DNA from: Ascidia mentula
Lineage: Eukaryota; Chordata; Ascidiacea; Phlebobranchia; Ascidiidae
Assembly: GCA_947561715.1 (NCBI GenBank)
Contig: OX387198.1
Span: forward strand, 10,106,001 to 10,170,000
DNA length: 64,000 nt
Direction of reading: 5' to 3'
In this document: piece after piece, positions 63,807 to 64,000 of the stretch
Layout of the letters: the number at the start of each line of letters is the position of its first letter
Numbering within the stretch: the stretch's first letter is position 1
Translations under genes and position numbers: made by a program
The notes under the pieces: generated by a model
Databases searched by the model: none
What the model was told of the DNA's origin: nothing
What the model saw: only the letters and a program-made list of their open reading frames with translations

Positions 63807-64000
63807 CTTGAAGACAAAAGGAACTGACTGTTATGGTTCGCTTCTTCAAACAATTGGCGATTTAACAAATTTGTTGGGAAGTTGCATAATGACAGGTTAT
63901 TGGCGTCGCGTTTTTGTGATGTTTGAATAAAATTATTTAGTTGAACATATTAATGGATTGAAACATATTAAAACTTAGACCTAATACCCTGACACTCCTT

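Noticed and set aside
63433..63930. 165-codon plus-strand ORF
   Set aside because: It is antisense to the AIFM2 exon at 63606-63806, whose protein match is clear.

Overview
The window is nuclear DNA of an intron-rich, compact animal genome. An invertebrate chordate, most likely an ascidian of the Ciona type, fits best. The reasons are chordate-style orthologs (TJAP1, FBXO48, NSL1, DDX20/Gemin3 and CatSper-gamma-like genes), introns mostly of 100-700 bp, genes packed a few hundred bases apart on both strands, and an AT-rich background. The species is inferred, not proven. Gene models were built by hand: GT-AG (rarely GC-AG) junctions were placed so that reading phase is kept and the protein matches remembered family sequence. 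No alignment could be run.

Layout. 1-16,908 (minus): 5' part of CPSF2, with one 13.4-kb intron that hosts an unrelated plus-strand membrane-protein gene (11,546-13,461). 17,155-17,424: a small ORF just upstream of CPSF2. 19.1-21.2 kb: DRAP1 (NC2-alpha). 22-25.5 kb: TJAP1-like. 25.9-26.6 kb: unknown. 27.3-30.5 kb: DDX20. 31.1-32.5 kb: GLO1, carrying an intronless ADAT2 gene inside its third intron. 32.6-33.6 kb: a short bacterial-type L-asparaginase. 33.8-38.8 kb: ANKRD6/Diversin. 39.7-42.9 kb: two tandem intronless PPP6C genes. 43.5-45.1 kb: a zinc-finger-like protein. 46.1-48.7 kb: a mitochondrial SLC25 carrier. 49.2-50.5 kb: an intronless acid lipase. 51.2-57.6 kb: a complete CatSper-gamma-like gene. 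57.9-58.4 kb: FBXO48-like. 59.5-60.3 kb: VTA1. 60.8-61.4 kb: NSL1-like. 63-63.8 kb: 3' end of AIFM2/FSP1.

Most genes are housekeeping: mRNA 3'-end processing and transcription (CPSF2, DRAP1), snRNP assembly (DDX20), tRNA editing (ADAT2), methylglyoxal detoxification (GLO1), phosphatase signalling (PPP6C), ESCRT (VTA1) and the kinetochore (NSL1). They form no single pathway, but many sit as divergent pairs that probably share promoters (TJAP1/unknown, DDX20/GLO1, asparaginase/ANKRD6, PPP6C/zinc finger, lipase/CatSper, FBXO48/VTA1).

The most unusual signal is a dispersed repeat family that carries hammerhead-ribozyme folds. Three near-complete hammerheads (56,399-56,458 minus; 56,567-56,626 plus; 61,950-62,002 minus) share stem I, the CTGATGA box, stem II and a GTC cleavage triplet. 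The plus-strand copy at 56.6 kb keeps the whole catalytic core. Two of the three sit as arms of a 234-bp palindrome inside a CatSper intron. A half-copy lies at 3.2 kb, and a second, looser hammerhead-like family occurs at 36.9 and 55.7 kb.
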